From contig JAYPHU010000021.1 in NCBI GenBank assembly GCA_038127535.1, positions 3,817 to 67,816 of the forward strand: DNA of 64,000 nucleotides, given 5' to 3'. The stretch's first letter is position 1; each line of letters begins with the position of its first letter. This stretch comes from JAYPHU01 sp038127535. GTDB taxonomy: Bacteria > Pseudomonadota > Alphaproteobacteria > Rhodospirillales > UBA2165. Below are positions 18,281 through 26,649 of the stretch, one piece after another. The notes under the pieces were generated by a model, which searched no databases, was not told the origin of the DNA, and saw nothing but the letters and a program-made list of their open reading frames with translations. Made by a program: the position numbers and the translations under genes.

Positions 18281-19090
18281 CTACCGGCCTTTGAACTCGG
18301 GTTTGCGTTTTTCCATAAAGGCCGTGCGCCCTTCCACATAGTCTTCAGAGGCAAAGCAGGCCGCCACCACCTCGTTGCAGCGATCAAGATCCCGGGCAGC
18401 GGGATCGCGGTGCATCACCTGGGTGGCGATAAACTTCATTGCGCGGACGGTCAGGGGCGCATTCCCGGCAATTGTAACCGCCAGCTCATCGACTCGGTCC
18501 GACAACCCGTCTTCCTCAGTCACCTCCTGGACGAGCCCGAGGCGCAGGGCGGTTTCCGCGTCGATGGACTTGGCGGAAAACATCATCTGTTTTGCCGCCG
18601 ACGCCCCGACGGCGTTCACCATCCGCCGGATGGCGTCGAACGGATAGCCTAAGGCCAGTTTCGCCGCCGGCATGGCAAAGCGCGATTTGGCGGAGGCAAT
18701 GCGGATGTCTGCACATGTGGCAAGGTTCAATCCGCCGCCGATACAGTGGCCGTCGATCATGGCGATCGTCGGTTTGGGATAATCCTCGATCATGTTGTAC
18801 ACGACATCGAGGCGGGCATTGTAATGCTCCGTCGCCTCCTTGGAGCCCCGTTCCTGATCGAATTTGGAAATGTCGGCGCCCGACACAAACGCCTTGCCGC
18901 CGGCGCCGGACAAAATGACGACCCGGATCTGGTCGTCCTCCGCAAAGGCCGTGAGGGCAATCTCGACCGCATCCCACATTTCCAGGGAAACCGCGTTGTG
19001 GCGTTCCGGGTTGTTAAATATCACGTGGCCCAGCGCGCCATCGGCTTTGGCGATAATCTTCTCTGTCGGCAGAGTGAGGTCTGTGGTCAT
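18281..19090 (-). CDS. Enoyl-CoA hydratase/isomerase family protein
   Basis: 269 residues of the crotonase fold. VVILSGAGGKAFVSGADISK provides one half of the oxyanion hole, and MIDGHCIGGGLNLATCADIR the other. In the segment that often carries the second catalytic Glu (MPE) the protein has MPAAKLALGYPFDAIRR, so it may not be a classical hydratase. First gene of the operon leading to the lyase and, across the gap, TctCBA. CoA-ester chemistry on an imported acid is a reasonable inference. Confidence 0.9.
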   Translation of the reverse strand: MTTDLTLPTEKIIAKADGALGHVIFNNPERHNAVSLEMWDAVEIALTAFAEDDQIRVVILSGAGGKAFVSGADISKFDQERGSKEATEHYNARLDVVYNMIEDYPKPTIAMIDGHCIGGGLNLATCADIRIASAKSRFAMPAAKLALGYPFDAIRRMVNAVGASAAKQMMFSAKSIDAETALRLGLVQEVTEEDGLSDRVDELAVTIAGNAPLTVRAMKFIATQVMHRDPAARDLDRCNEVVAACFASEDYVEGRTAFMEKRKPEFKGR

Positions 19091-19276
19091 TGGCTAGTCC
19101 CTTTCTTCTTCAAGTCTTTTATCGCTTGCCATGGGTGTTGTGACAATGCCCATTGGGTCGTCGCATAACTGTACATGGCGGCGGCGGTCTTATCTCGGTT
19201 CGGATAGATGCGCCCTAGGATGGATTTGACTCTCGGACCCTGCGCCGTAAGCTCGGCACAAATCAGGGAGGACATC

Positions 19277-20335
19277 ATGGCATCCAGGGAAATTCATTTA
19301 TGTGGCTCGGTGCCGCTCGACAGCGCGGCCGACGTGTTCGGCATGGTCTCGGAAAAGATCGGCGATTGCTGTAAGCGCATCCCCGACGGGGAGACCGGCG
19401 ACCGGCTGATGTGGATCCGCTGGCAGGATCATGTGTTCAGGGATCATCCGCAACTGGACGCCATCGACTCCGAAGGCGATTACCGCAACGCAACCGCCAT
19501 CGTTCAGGACTCCGCCGGCACAAAGAAGATGGCGCACACCACCTGGTGGAAGATTAAGGACGGCATCGACCCGGCCGATCTGGAAATGCGGCCGTTAGGC
19601 TATGCGGAAAACGCCATCGAAAGCTACGCCGATTTCAAGGAGATGAAAGAGGCCGGTAAGATTGCCTCGGACGCCAAGTTCCTGGTGGCTGCCCCCTCCC
19701 CTTTCAATGTGATCAATTCGGCCATCGCGCCCGAAGACCGGATCAGGATTGAACCGGCCTACGAGGCCCGCATGCGCCAGGAGGTGGACGAGATTTGCGG
19801 CGCCATTCCCCATGATCAGTTGGCGTTTCAGTGGGACAACGCCCACGACATGCAGGCATTCGACGGGGCGCGGGAGTGCTACTTCCCGTTTCACATGACC
19901 GGCATCGCCAAGCGGCTTATCAAATGGGGCGACTATCTCCCGGCGACGGTCGAACTCGGCTATCACTTCTGCTACGGCTCCTTCGGCGGTAAGCATTTCG
20001 TTGAGCCGGTCACCATGGCCGCTATGGTCAACCTGGCCAACCGGCTGGCCGCAGGTGTGCAGCGGACCATCGAGTTCATCCACATGCCGGTGCCCATCGA
20101 GCGGGACGACGACGCCTATTTCGAAGCGCTGGCCAATCTCTGTCTCAAGCCCGAGACCAAACTATATCTGGGCCTGATCCACGACAAGGACGGCACGGGC
20201 GGCGCCAACCGGCGGATCGCTGCGGCCAACAAGTATGTGCAGGATTACGGTCTGGCGACCGAGTGCGGCTTTGGCCGCCGCCCGGCGGACACGGTCCCAC
20301 CGCTCCTTGATCTGCATAAGGAACTGGCGGGGTAA
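19277..20335 (+). CDS. UROD/MetE-like (cobalamin-independent methionine synthase-like) protein
   Basis: About 352 residues, starting at the ATG at 19277, which has a strong AGGGAGG 6 bp upstream; the further upstream start at 19208 is not needed. The barrel-like protein has HLCGSVPLDS at the N-terminus, VELGYHFCYGSFGGKH in the middle and ATECGFGRRP near the end; the His/Cys positions resemble the zinc site of MetE C-terminal domains. It lacks the MetE N-terminal half, so it is a stand-alone methyltransferase-like protein of unknown substrate. Divergent from the enoyl-CoA hydratase-like gene; a role in demethylation of methoxy-aromatics is speculation. Confidence 0.75.
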   Translation: MASREIHLCGSVPLDSAADVFGMVSEKIGDCCKRIPDGETGDRLMWIRWQDHVFRDHPQLDAIDSEGDYRNATAIVQDSAGTKKMAHTTWWKIKDGIDPADLEMRPLGYAENAIESYADFKEMKEAGKIASDAKFLVAAPSPFNVINSAIAPEDRIRIEPAYEARMRQEVDEICGAIPHDQLAFQWDNAHDMQAFDGARECYFPFHMTGIAKRLIKWGDYLPATVELGYHFCYGSFGGKHFVEPVTMAAMVNLANRLAAGVQRTIEFIHMPVPIERDDDAYFEALANLCLKPETKLYLGLIHDKDGTGGANRRIAAANKYVQDYGLATECGFGRRPADTVPPLLDLHKELAG

Positions 20336-20339
20336 GCGT

Positions 20340-20716
20340 TACACCGGGAGCTGTTCGAGCAGCCGGCGGGCGGTCAAACGATGCGGACTTGTCTCCGAAA
20401 GCATTGCAGAGGCTCGGTTTCGACAGGCCGATTTTTTCCGCCAAATGCTCGTAGCTGACGGCCTCGAACACCTTTTCCAGCAATGCCCATTCAGCCGCGG
20501 TGATGATGCGCTGGATAATATCGATGGGATCAGCCGTTCGGGATCGCCATCCTCGCCATAAACGGCAAAGGTAATACCGATGCGCCGGAACAGGATTTCC
20601 GTCTGTTTGCGCTTGATTTCGAGCTGTTCGGAATTCGTTTCAGCGAGCCAGTTATCGATATTCCGATAAGACTACCGCGGGCTGCCGTCAGTCGTTCTCA
20701 TCTCATCGAAAAACAT
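20340..20716 (-). pseudogene. Chimeric remnant: N-terminus of circularly permuted ATP-grasp protein joined to a TetR helix-turn-helix
   Basis: From ATG 20716 the minus strand reads MFFDEMRTTDGSPR, then TAG (20674-20672), then SYRNIDNWLAETNSEQLEIK, LFRRIGITFAVYGEDGDPER, the start of the DUF404/407 circularly permuted ATP-grasp family. Near 20540 one base is missing; restoring it gives IPFDIIQRIITAAEWALLEK, again the expected family sequence. Directly after LLEK the chain becomes VFEAVSYEHLAEKIGLSKPS then LCNAFGDK, a TetR-type DNA-binding domain. So one stop, one frameshift and one illegitimate junction lie within 380 bp. Confidence 0.7.
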
Positions 20717-20800
20717 ACTTTTTTTGGGCTCCGCTGGTGGCGAAACCCACTGCGGGTTTCGCGTGTTGTGAAGCGGCATCATAGCGGCCCGCTCCTGAAA

Positions 20801-20833
20801 TTAAAAGGCCCCGTCCATTCTGGACGGGGCCTT
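20801..20833 (-). terminator. Rho-independent terminator of the secreted unknown gene
   Basis: Perfect 10-bp stem ggccccgtcc (20807-20816) / ggacggggcc (20822-20831), followed on the minus strand by TTTTAATTT. It is 26 bp past the stop of the gene ending at 20859. Confidence 0.85.
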
Positions 20834-20858
20834 CCTCCGCGCTAATAGCCCTGGTGAA

Positions 20859-21743
20859 CTAGGAGCTGCAGATAATCTTGGAGTCGTATTTGAAGCCGCG
20901 GCGGGTCCAGGATGGGTCGATCCACACGCCGATTTCACCGGCCAGCGCCTGGCCTCGTTTGCGCATGCGGAAGGTCGCTTGCTGTGAGTTATCAAGGCGC
21001 ATCCGGCGCTTACTCACCATGGCTTTGCCGTCGGTCCGATAGATGTTAATCGCCGCCAAACGGGGCCATTTATCCCCGACATTGGTAATCTGAAAAACCG
21101 GCGTCGCGCCGTCGCAAGTGGCGCTGATCTCAACGTCCAAAGCTTTGCCCGTCACAGCGCTGACGGTGTCCTGTTTCAACGGGGTCGGATCATCGACCGG
21201 CCCTTGTTCCGCAGAAGAATAGGACGCCCTCATGGTCTCACCTGCGCCAGCATCCGTGCCGAAATTGCCAAGCGCCCGCGCCTGCCGCTTGGCCGCATTG
21301 AACAGGCCGGTCAGGCTGCCGGCGACGCCCTGCGGTACCACATCATCAGCCGGCGCATTGAGAGCCATCCGGCCGCCGTGGCGATGTTTCAGGCATTCGG
21401 TCACCCGAATACGCTCATCAACATCGCGGATATGTTTCTTCAGTTCATCGCCTTTCAGGCGGATCCCGCGCGATTTCACGATAGCCGTGCCGTCCCGCTC
21501 CAGTATGTCGCTCATCTGGGTACGGTAGTTTATCCATTTCTTGATGTAGGTGTCCCATTCCCCGTGATAACGGGAGTCCACGTAGCGCACGATCTTGTCG
21601 TGGCTGGTTTTCCACCAGGCTACATCAGGCAAAGCCGGGCATGCCGCGGCTTGGGCTTCGATAGGGCCGGTGGTGGAAATGAAGGTGTATCCGGCGATGA
21701 TGGCCGTTCCGGCCATAATCGCTTTGGTCTTGATACCAGGCAT
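20859..21743 (-). CDS. Secreted protein of unknown function
   Basis: About 294 residues. ATG 21743 is preferred because GGAG lies 9 bp upstream; the frame opens with TTG 21764. An N-terminal export signal (MPGIKTKAIMAGTAIIAGYT, then a segment ending EAQA-AACPA) is clear. The first half is polar and helical with two Trp-rich patches (DVAWWKTSHDKIVRYVDSRY), the middle is low complexity, and the last about 90 residues form a beta-rich domain (VEISATCDGATPVFQITNVG) ending in a Cys (KIICSS). Family not recognised. Stand-alone gene with its own terminator. Confidence 0.7.
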   Translation of the reverse strand: MPGIKTKAIMAGTAIIAGYTFISTTGPIEAQAAACPALPDVAWWKTSHDKIVRYVDSRYHGEWDTYIKKWINYRTQMSDILERDGTAIVKSRGIRLKGDELKKHIRDVDERIRVTECLKHRHGGRMALNAPADDVVPQGVAGSLTGLFNAAKRQARALGNFGTDAGAGETMRASYSSAEQGPVDDPTPLKQDTVSAVTGKALDVEISATCDGATPVFQITNVGDKWPRLAAINIYRTDGKAMVSKRRMRLDNSQQATFRMRKRGQALAGEIGVWIDPSWTRRGFKYDSKIICSS

Positions 21744-21962
21744 AATTCGTCGCTCCGTACTCAATTCTTGAGTCGTTGGTTACTGTGCGAATTTTCACGC
21801 CCGAGATTTTCCGCTGGTGGGTTTTAGGCCGGTACGCCGCCGCGTCCTGCCGATTTGCGCACTTTCCGCGCGCCCACCCATGGCGGCTTCGGAATTGTTA
21901 ATTCCGTTTTAAAGCTGAATGTATTAACAGCGCGTTAAAGCCATGGAATCGCAGTAAATTTT

Positions 21963-22379
21963 TCACTCGTAGCCATCAGGAATGGAAATATCCACGTCGC
22001 CACGCCGCCCACAGGCGGAACAGGGGAATTTCAGCTCCCGGCTGAGGTGCAGCACATGATGATCTTCGGTAAGCCGCGTGCGCCGGACGATTTGCTCTCC
22101 GGTCAAACTGCCTTTATGGCCGCAGGACTTGCACTTGAGCCCGATCCGGTGACGGCCCCGGATCACATCTTTCAGGGTCTCAATGGCGTACGGGTGGCGG
22201 GTGCGATATTCGGCAAGCCCGCCGCTGGCATATTCGACGTGATGCCAGATGGCCTCCGACAAGCGTTGCAGACGCACTTCGTCCAGCACGCCGCCGCCAA
22301 AGCGAGGCAAATAGGCTTTCAGCCCGCCGGCGATAACCTTGATAAAATGTTTTCGTCTGGCTTGATCCACGAGCGGCAT
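21963..22379 (-). CDS. Unknown protein with a C-terminal four-Cys zinc ribbon
   Basis: About 138 residues from ATG 22379; GTG 22406 is an alternative giving 147. The N-terminal half is basic and helical (KHFIKVIAGGLKAYLPRFGG; RLQRLSEAIWHHVEYASGG). The C-terminal half has CKSCGHKG and, 33 residues later, CSACGRRGD, two knuckles that would bind one zinc. No family recognised. Flanked by a broken lysozyme and a secreted unknown, both accessory in character. Confidence 0.6.
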   Translation of the reverse strand: MPLVDQARRKHFIKVIAGGLKAYLPRFGGGVLDEVRLQRLSEAIWHHVEYASGGLAEYRTRHPYAIETLKDVIRGRHRIGLKCKSCGHKGSLTGEQIVRRTRLTEDHHVLHLSRELKFPCSACGRRGDVDISIPDGYE

Positions 22380-22529
22380 CCCCGAAAAAATGCATCGCTC
22401 GCCCACCCGGATATGATCAGACTTGGCGGTCGGCGTCCACCAGCTATTCGTTGAAATTTAGGTTGGATACGACCAACGAGACGTGTACGCCCCATGACAT
22501 AGACAGAATGGCCGCAAAAGGAGCGGATA

Positions 22530-22967
22530 ATTGATGTTGATGAACTGGCCCGGGAACTCAAGAGAGACGAAGGTAAAGAACTGTTTCCCTATAAAGACAC
22601 CGTGGGCAAAATAACGATTGGCGTGGGACGAAATCTGACGGATCGCGGAATATCCGAGGCCGAGGCAAGTATCCTTCTCAATAACGAAATCCAGATTGTA
22701 AAAGATGAGTTGAGCCGGAAAGTACCTTGGTGGACAGACCTGCCGGAACCTACACAGCGTGGCCTAGCCAATATGTGAGTCAACCTCGGCCGGCCACGCT
22801 TATCCGAGTTTAGAAACATGCTGCAGGTCCTGCAGGACGGGGATTACAACCGGGCCGCCGACGAAGCCCTAGACAGCAGATGGGCCCAACAAGTCGGCGC
22901 ATGGGCGGAGCGGATCTCCGCACAATACCGCCAAAGCGCCGGCGGCTCCGGAACCGTCGGGGTCTGA
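22530..22967 (+). pseudogene. Phage-type GH24 lysozyme, interrupted by TGA
   Basis: The frame reads IDVDELARELKRDEGKELFP, YKDTVGKITIGVGRNLTDRG, DLPEPTQRGLANM then TGA (22776-22778) and continues VNLGRPRLSEFRNMLQVLQD, RAADEALDSRWAQQVGAWAE to TGA 22965-22967. The catalytic Glu (RDEG) and the GxGRN, NLG and RW segments of T4-type muramidases are recognisable. No ATG/GTG/TTG start exists in frame; AAGGAG (22518-22523) is spaced for an ATT at 22530. Both the start and the TGA suggest an inactivated prophage or endolysin remnant. Murein hydrolysis would be the ancestral role. Confidence 0.75.
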
Positions 22968-22974
22968 CCGGCAA

Positions 22975-23811
22975 CTAGTCGAAAAACGCCAGGGTGCGTA
23001 TCTCAATGCTTTCCCGGGGCAAGGCGCCGGCCGGTGAAGTCGGATCCGGGAACGAGGTATGCGCCGTGAACCGCGCACGGCCGTCCTTCATGGAGTCATA
23101 GACCTTAAACACCAGCGCCTCGTCCCGGGTCATCCGCGGGAAGTAAATCCACTTGTGATCAGGGTTGTGGGAAATTTGATAGGTCTCCCCTACCCGGTCC
23201 GGATAGCGCCGTTCCGAAGCGATCAGATCACCCGGCGCTAGGCTTGAGGCCTCGCAAATGGCCAGAGGATCGGATTCGATGGGCGTATTGATGGCCCGCC
23301 AAATCTGAATGACCGCCACCCGCTTTTTCAGCAGCTCTTCGGCCTCGTCTGGCAGAATATCCCGGACCCGCTGCGGGCCCGACCATTCGGTATAATCGTT
23401 GTGCACCCGGTGGACCGGTTCGCGGAGGAGTTTCTTCTCCCGGTCATCCTGATTACCGTGGCGCACCGTATGATCAAAAATGACCACCCGCGCGGCGCCG
23501 GAAACGTCCGCGATCAACTGCTCCGCCTCTTTGTAGTAGACGTCTCGCAGCTCGTCCTCGTCATAAAAGCTTTTCATCTTGGTGTGATGATCAACGAACT
23601 GGAATCCGTTCTTCTCCAGGGAATAGCTGTCCCGGAATAGCCGGCCGTTGACAACAGTCATGTCGTGGGTCTCGAACACACCGGTGTATTTACGGTCGAG
23701 ATTCCCTTTCTCCATGGTCTCATTCACCGGTTTTTCGCCGGTATCAACGGAATAGGTCAGCGGGGCGATGATGGAGTCGGGCAGTTCGGTTGAGGCAATT
23801 GTCTGGTCCAC
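22975..23811 (-). CDS. CmcJ/NvfI-like oxidoreductase family protein
   Basis: 278 residues. Segments VVIFDHTVRHG, VHNDYTEWSGPQRVRDIL, VAVIQIWRAINTPIESDPLA and ARFTAHTSFPDP match the CmcJ-like family (fungal GA4-desaturase/NvfI and cephamycin CmcJ relatives), with the HxD...H arrangement expected for 2-oxoglutarate/Fe(II) enzymes. The family oxidises varied small molecules; no substrate can be assigned. Stand-alone gene, convergent with the lysozyme remnant and divergent from the FlhB-like operon. Confidence 0.7.
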   Translation of the reverse strand: MDQTIASTELPDSIIAPLTYSVDTGEKPVNETMEKGNLDRKYTGVFETHDMTVVNGRLFRDSYSLEKNGFQFVDHHTKMKSFYDEDELRDVYYKEAEQLIADVSGAARVVIFDHTVRHGNQDDREKKLLREPVHRVHNDYTEWSGPQRVRDILPDEAEELLKKRVAVIQIWRAINTPIESDPLAICEASSLAPGDLIASERRYPDRVGETYQISHNPDHKWIYFPRMTRDEALVFKVYDSMKDGRARFTAHTSFPDPTSPAGALPRESIEIRTLAFFD

Positions 23812-23910
23812 GCTTGGATTCCTCTCGAGTCCTGAATATTTTCGAATTTATCCCGATTTTACCCGGTTCAGCCCCATCCGCAACCTCATCAAATTAAGAC
23901 GATCTTAAAC

Positions 23911-24345
23911 TTGTTGGCGCACAATCCTCACAACAATAAAACGTTTAAAAATTTGGTGGTGAATGACTTGGCGGAGTCAAAGAACGAGGATGGCGCCCGC
24001 GTCGATATCGTGGCCGGCGCCGATCCTGAAATCTCAGCCGATAATGGGGATCAAAACCCCCAAGCAAAGGCCGTTGCGCTGCGCGAGGGGTCTCAAAGCG
24101 GCGCACACCCGCGCGTCCTCGCCAGCGGCCGGGGCGCTCTCGCCGAACAAATTCTCCAGATTGCCTGGGCGAACGACATCAAGGTCCGCGAGGATGCGGA
24201 CCTTGTCGAAATTCTCTCCGCCATCGACGTGGATAGCGAAATTCCAATCGAGGCCTTCGCTGCCGTCGCGGAAATACTTTCATACGTGTACCGGGCCAAT
24301 GCCGGCCACATCAACCTAGAAGAACCGGAGGATTCAGCAGAATGA
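23911..24345 (+). CDS. FlhB C-terminal-domain homologue (export switch domain without membrane part)
   Basis: The region from about residue 50 on (QAKAVALREG, HPRVLASGRGALAEQILQIA, then DIKVREDADLVEILS and IPIEAFAAVAEILSYVYRAN) aligns with the part of FlhB that follows the NPTH cleavage site. No NPTH and no TM segments are present, so it corresponds to FlhB-CC alone. The start is uncertain: TTG 23911 opens the frame and GTG 23959 is possible. It overlaps the next gene by ATGA and heads an operon with fliO and fliP, which supports a role in flagellar export. Full-length FlhB is encoded at 6.7 kb. Confidence 0.8.
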   Translation: MLAHNPHNNKTFKNLVVNDLAESKNEDGARVDIVAGADPEISADNGDQNPQAKAVALREGSQSGAHPRVLASGRGALAEQILQIAWANDIKVREDADLVEILSAIDVDSEIPIEAFAAVAEILSYVYRANAGHINLEEPEDSAE

Positions 24346-24617
24346 CTGATTACGGATTACAGGCACGAGCCGACGAAATCGTCTCCAACATCCAACGCAG
24401 TAGAGCCGCACTGGCAGGCGGCGCGCTGATCGACTTCACACCGCTGGAAGCGCAGGTCGCCGACTTTTTCGACGTGGTCGCGGACGACGAGGTGCGGCTG
24501 GAGAACGTGGATAAAGATCAGTTGCACCGGACCCTGCAGGTGATCCTAGCCGGGCTGGAGTTGCTGGAAGGCGACGTCACCCGCCAGCAGGAAGAACTCG
24601 TCGCGGCCGAGGCCTAG
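24342..24617 (+). CDS. Unknown protein in the flhB-like/fliO operon
   Basis: 91 residues, acidic and predicted helical (MTDYGLQARADEIVSNIQRS ... LQVILAGLELLEGDVTRQQE), with no signal or TM segment. It starts within the ATGA overlap of the preceding gene and is 35 bp from fliO, so it is co-transcribed with export-gate genes. Family not recognised; a small flagellar chaperone is one possibility but no motif shows it. Confidence 0.75.
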   Translation: MTDYGLQARADEIVSNIQRSRAALAGGALIDFTPLEAQVADFFDVVADDEVRLENVDKDQLHRTLQVILAGLELLEGDVTRQQEELVAAEA

Positions 24618-24652
24618 TTCGTTACACCACCCGTATCCGGCAGGAAGAGCAC

Positions 24653-25009
24653 ATGGAAATAGATCTCGCCAGTTACATGAAGTTTTTATTCACGCTGTTG
24701 TTCGTCCTCGGATTGATCGGCGGGGCAGCCCTTCTTGCCAAACGGGCGGGGCTCGGCAACCGAGGCCCTGTGGTGAAGGGCCGCGGCAAGCGTCTGACGA
24801 TTGTCGAGACGATGGCGCTGGATCCTAAACGCCGGGTCATCCTCATCAAACGCGATAATAAAGAGCACCTCCTGCTGCTAGGCAATACCAATGAACAGGT
24901 GATCGAAAGCGGCTTGGACGCGCCGGAGATAGCGGTGACTGAGACCTCGGCAGGAAAGCCGCAAGGCGAGCCGTTCAAGATCGTTAACCCCTTCAAAGCC
25001 GCGAGTTAG
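24653..25009 (+). CDS. fliO: Flagellar biosynthesis protein FliO
   Basis: 118 residues with one TM helix (YMKFLFTLLFVLGLIGGAAL), then a cytoplasmic domain with RLTIVETMALDPKRRVILIK and LLLLGNTNEQVIES, the FliO/FliZ signature. FliO stabilises FliP during assembly of the export gate; fliP follows after 8 bp. Confidence 0.92.
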   Translation: MEIDLASYMKFLFTLLFVLGLIGGAALLAKRAGLGNRGPVVKGRGKRLTIVETMALDPKRRVILIKRDNKEHLLLLGNTNEQVIESGLDAPEIAVTETSAGKPQGEPFKIVNPFKAAS

Positions 25010-25017
25010 CCGACCTG

Positions 25018-25767
25018 ATGCGAAAGTCTTCCCTCTTCATCCGGGCTGTACTTGGCGGCGGCGCTCTGTTGCTGGCGATGACCGCGTCCGCAGGCGCCCA
25101 ATCCTTCAACCTGGACCTGGGCGACGGCCCCTCGTCCACCGGCCGGATTATTCAGCTTTTCCTGCTGATCACGGTCCTCAGTCTGGCCCCATCCATCCTG
25201 ATCATGGTGACTTCCTTCACCCGGATCGTAATTGTGTTGTCGTTTCTCAGGACCGCCATGGGCACGCAGCAAACGCCGCCCAATCAGGTCCTGATGAGCT
25301 TGGCCCTGTTTCTGACCATGTTCATCATGATGCCGACCATGGAGCGATCCTGGGACGAAGGCATCCGTCCCTATATCGACAGTCAAATCGACGAGAAAGA
25401 AGCCTTCGCCAGGGCGAGTGCGCCGGTCCATGAATTCATGCGGAAATATGTCCGGGAGCAGGACCTGAAACTTTTCCTGGATGCGGCCAAGGAAGGCCCG
25501 GTGGCCACGCCGGAGGAGGTTCCGATTAAGGTCCTGATCCCGGCATTCATGATCAGCGAGCTCCGCCGAGCTTTCGAGATCGGCTTTCTGGTGTTCATTC
25601 CGTTCCTGGTCATCGACATGGTGGTCGCGTCGGTGCTGATGTCGATGGGCATGATGATGCTGCCGCCGATTATTATCGCGCTGCCGTTCAAGATCATTTT
25701 CTTCGTCTTGGTGGACGGCTGGTTCCTGATTGTCGGCAGCCTAATCCAAAGCTTCGGCACCAGGTGA
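25018..25767 (+). CDS. fliP: Flagellar export gate protein FliP
   Basis: 249 residues with a cleavable signal (MRKSSLFIRAVLGGGALLLA) and four TM segments. SFTRIVIVLSFLRTAMGTQQ then TPPNQVLMSLALFLTMFIM, and VLIPAFMISELRRAFEIGF with FLVIDMVVASVLMSMGMMML, are FliP hallmarks. Forms the core of the FliPQR pore. Confidence 0.97.
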   Translation: MRKSSLFIRAVLGGGALLLAMTASAGAQSFNLDLGDGPSSTGRIIQLFLLITVLSLAPSILIMVTSFTRIVIVLSFLRTAMGTQQTPPNQVLMSLALFLTMFIMMPTMERSWDEGIRPYIDSQIDEKEAFARASAPVHEFMRKYVREQDLKLFLDAAKEGPVATPEEVPIKVLIPAFMISELRRAFEIGFLVFIPFLVIDMVVASVLMSMGMMMLPPIIIALPFKIIFFVLVDGWFLIVGSLIQSFGTR

Positions 25768-25785
25768 CGATCATCGGTCCACAAT

Positions 25786-26649
25786 TCAGGCGTTCATCAA
25801 TTCACGGACATAGGGCGGCAGACTGAACGCCGCCTTATGCATGTCCGGTGAATAGTAGCGGGTCTGTAGCCCCGATGCCTCGAACCGCCGCTGTAATTCT
25901 TCGGCACTTACCGATTTTAAGTCAGGATTATCTGACGCCCAGCCAAGCATCATGGTCCCGCCGATATAGGTCGGCACCACGGTTGCGTAAAAGCTTACGT
26001 CCTTGAAGACCGCGCCCAGGCGTTTGGCCGAATTTGTCACCTCTTCCGGCTGGGTAAACGGTACGCCATTTTGGGTAACCAGCACCCCGCCCTCGGTCAT
26101 GCAGCGACGGCAATCGGCATAAAACTGTTCGGTGAACAGCACCTCACCCGGCCCCAACGGATCGGTTGAATCGATGATGATCACATCGAACCGGTCATCG
26201 GTTTCGGCCGCATACTTGCAGCCGTCCGCGATCACCAAGTCACACCGGGGATCATCAAATGCACCGGTGCTCAGACTTGGCATATACTCACGGCAGAGAT
26301 CGACGACCGAGCGATCAATCTCGACCATGCGGGCGAGTTCAACCGACTTGTGGCGAAGCACTTCCCGCAGGACGCCGCCGTCACCACCGCCGATGATCAG
26401 GACCCGCTTGGCCGCGCCGTGGCCGAAGACCGGCACATGGGCAATCATCTCGTGGTAAATGAATTCGTCTTTTTCAGTTGTCTGAATAATGCCGTCCAGG
26501 GCCAACACCCGTCCGAACATGGGCGTGTCAAAGATCACCAAATCCTGGTGTTCCGATTTTTCCTGATAGATCAGTTCGGTGATCCTGAAACGCTGGGCAT
26601 AGCCTTGATCCCGCCATTCGGCGTAGAGCGTTTCGTCGAACCAACTCAA
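25786..26649 (-). CDS. speE: Spermidine synthase
   Basis: Transfers the aminopropyl group of decarboxylated SAM to putrescine. 287 residues: VLALDGIIQTTEKDEFIYHE, VLIIGGGDGGVLREVLRH (SAM-site glycines), ARMVEIDRSVVDLCREYMP, and VIIIDSTDPLGPGEVLF containing the catalytic Asp. The ATG overlaps the speD stop by 4 bp, giving a two-gene speD-speE operon, the usual pairing. Confidence 0.96.
   Translation of the reverse strand: MSWFDETLYAEWRDQGYAQRFRITELIYQEKSEHQDLVIFDTPMFGRVLALDGIIQTTEKDEFIYHEMIAHVPVFGHGAAKRVLIIGGGDGGVLREVLRHKSVELARMVEIDRSVVDLCREYMPSLSTGAFDDPRCDLVIADGCKYAAETDDRFDVIIIDSTDPLGPGEVLFTEQFYADCRRCMTEGGVLVTQNGVPFTQPEEVTNSAKRLGAVFKDVSFYATVVPTYIGGTMMLGWASDNPDLKSVSAEELQRRFEASGLQTRYYSPDMHKAAFSLPPYVRELMNA

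Noticed and set aside
22776..22778. TGA in the lysozyme frame as a recoded Trp or selenocysteine codon
   Set aside because: Many intact genes here end with TGA, no SECIS-like hairpin was evident after it, and the gene also lacks a normal start codon.
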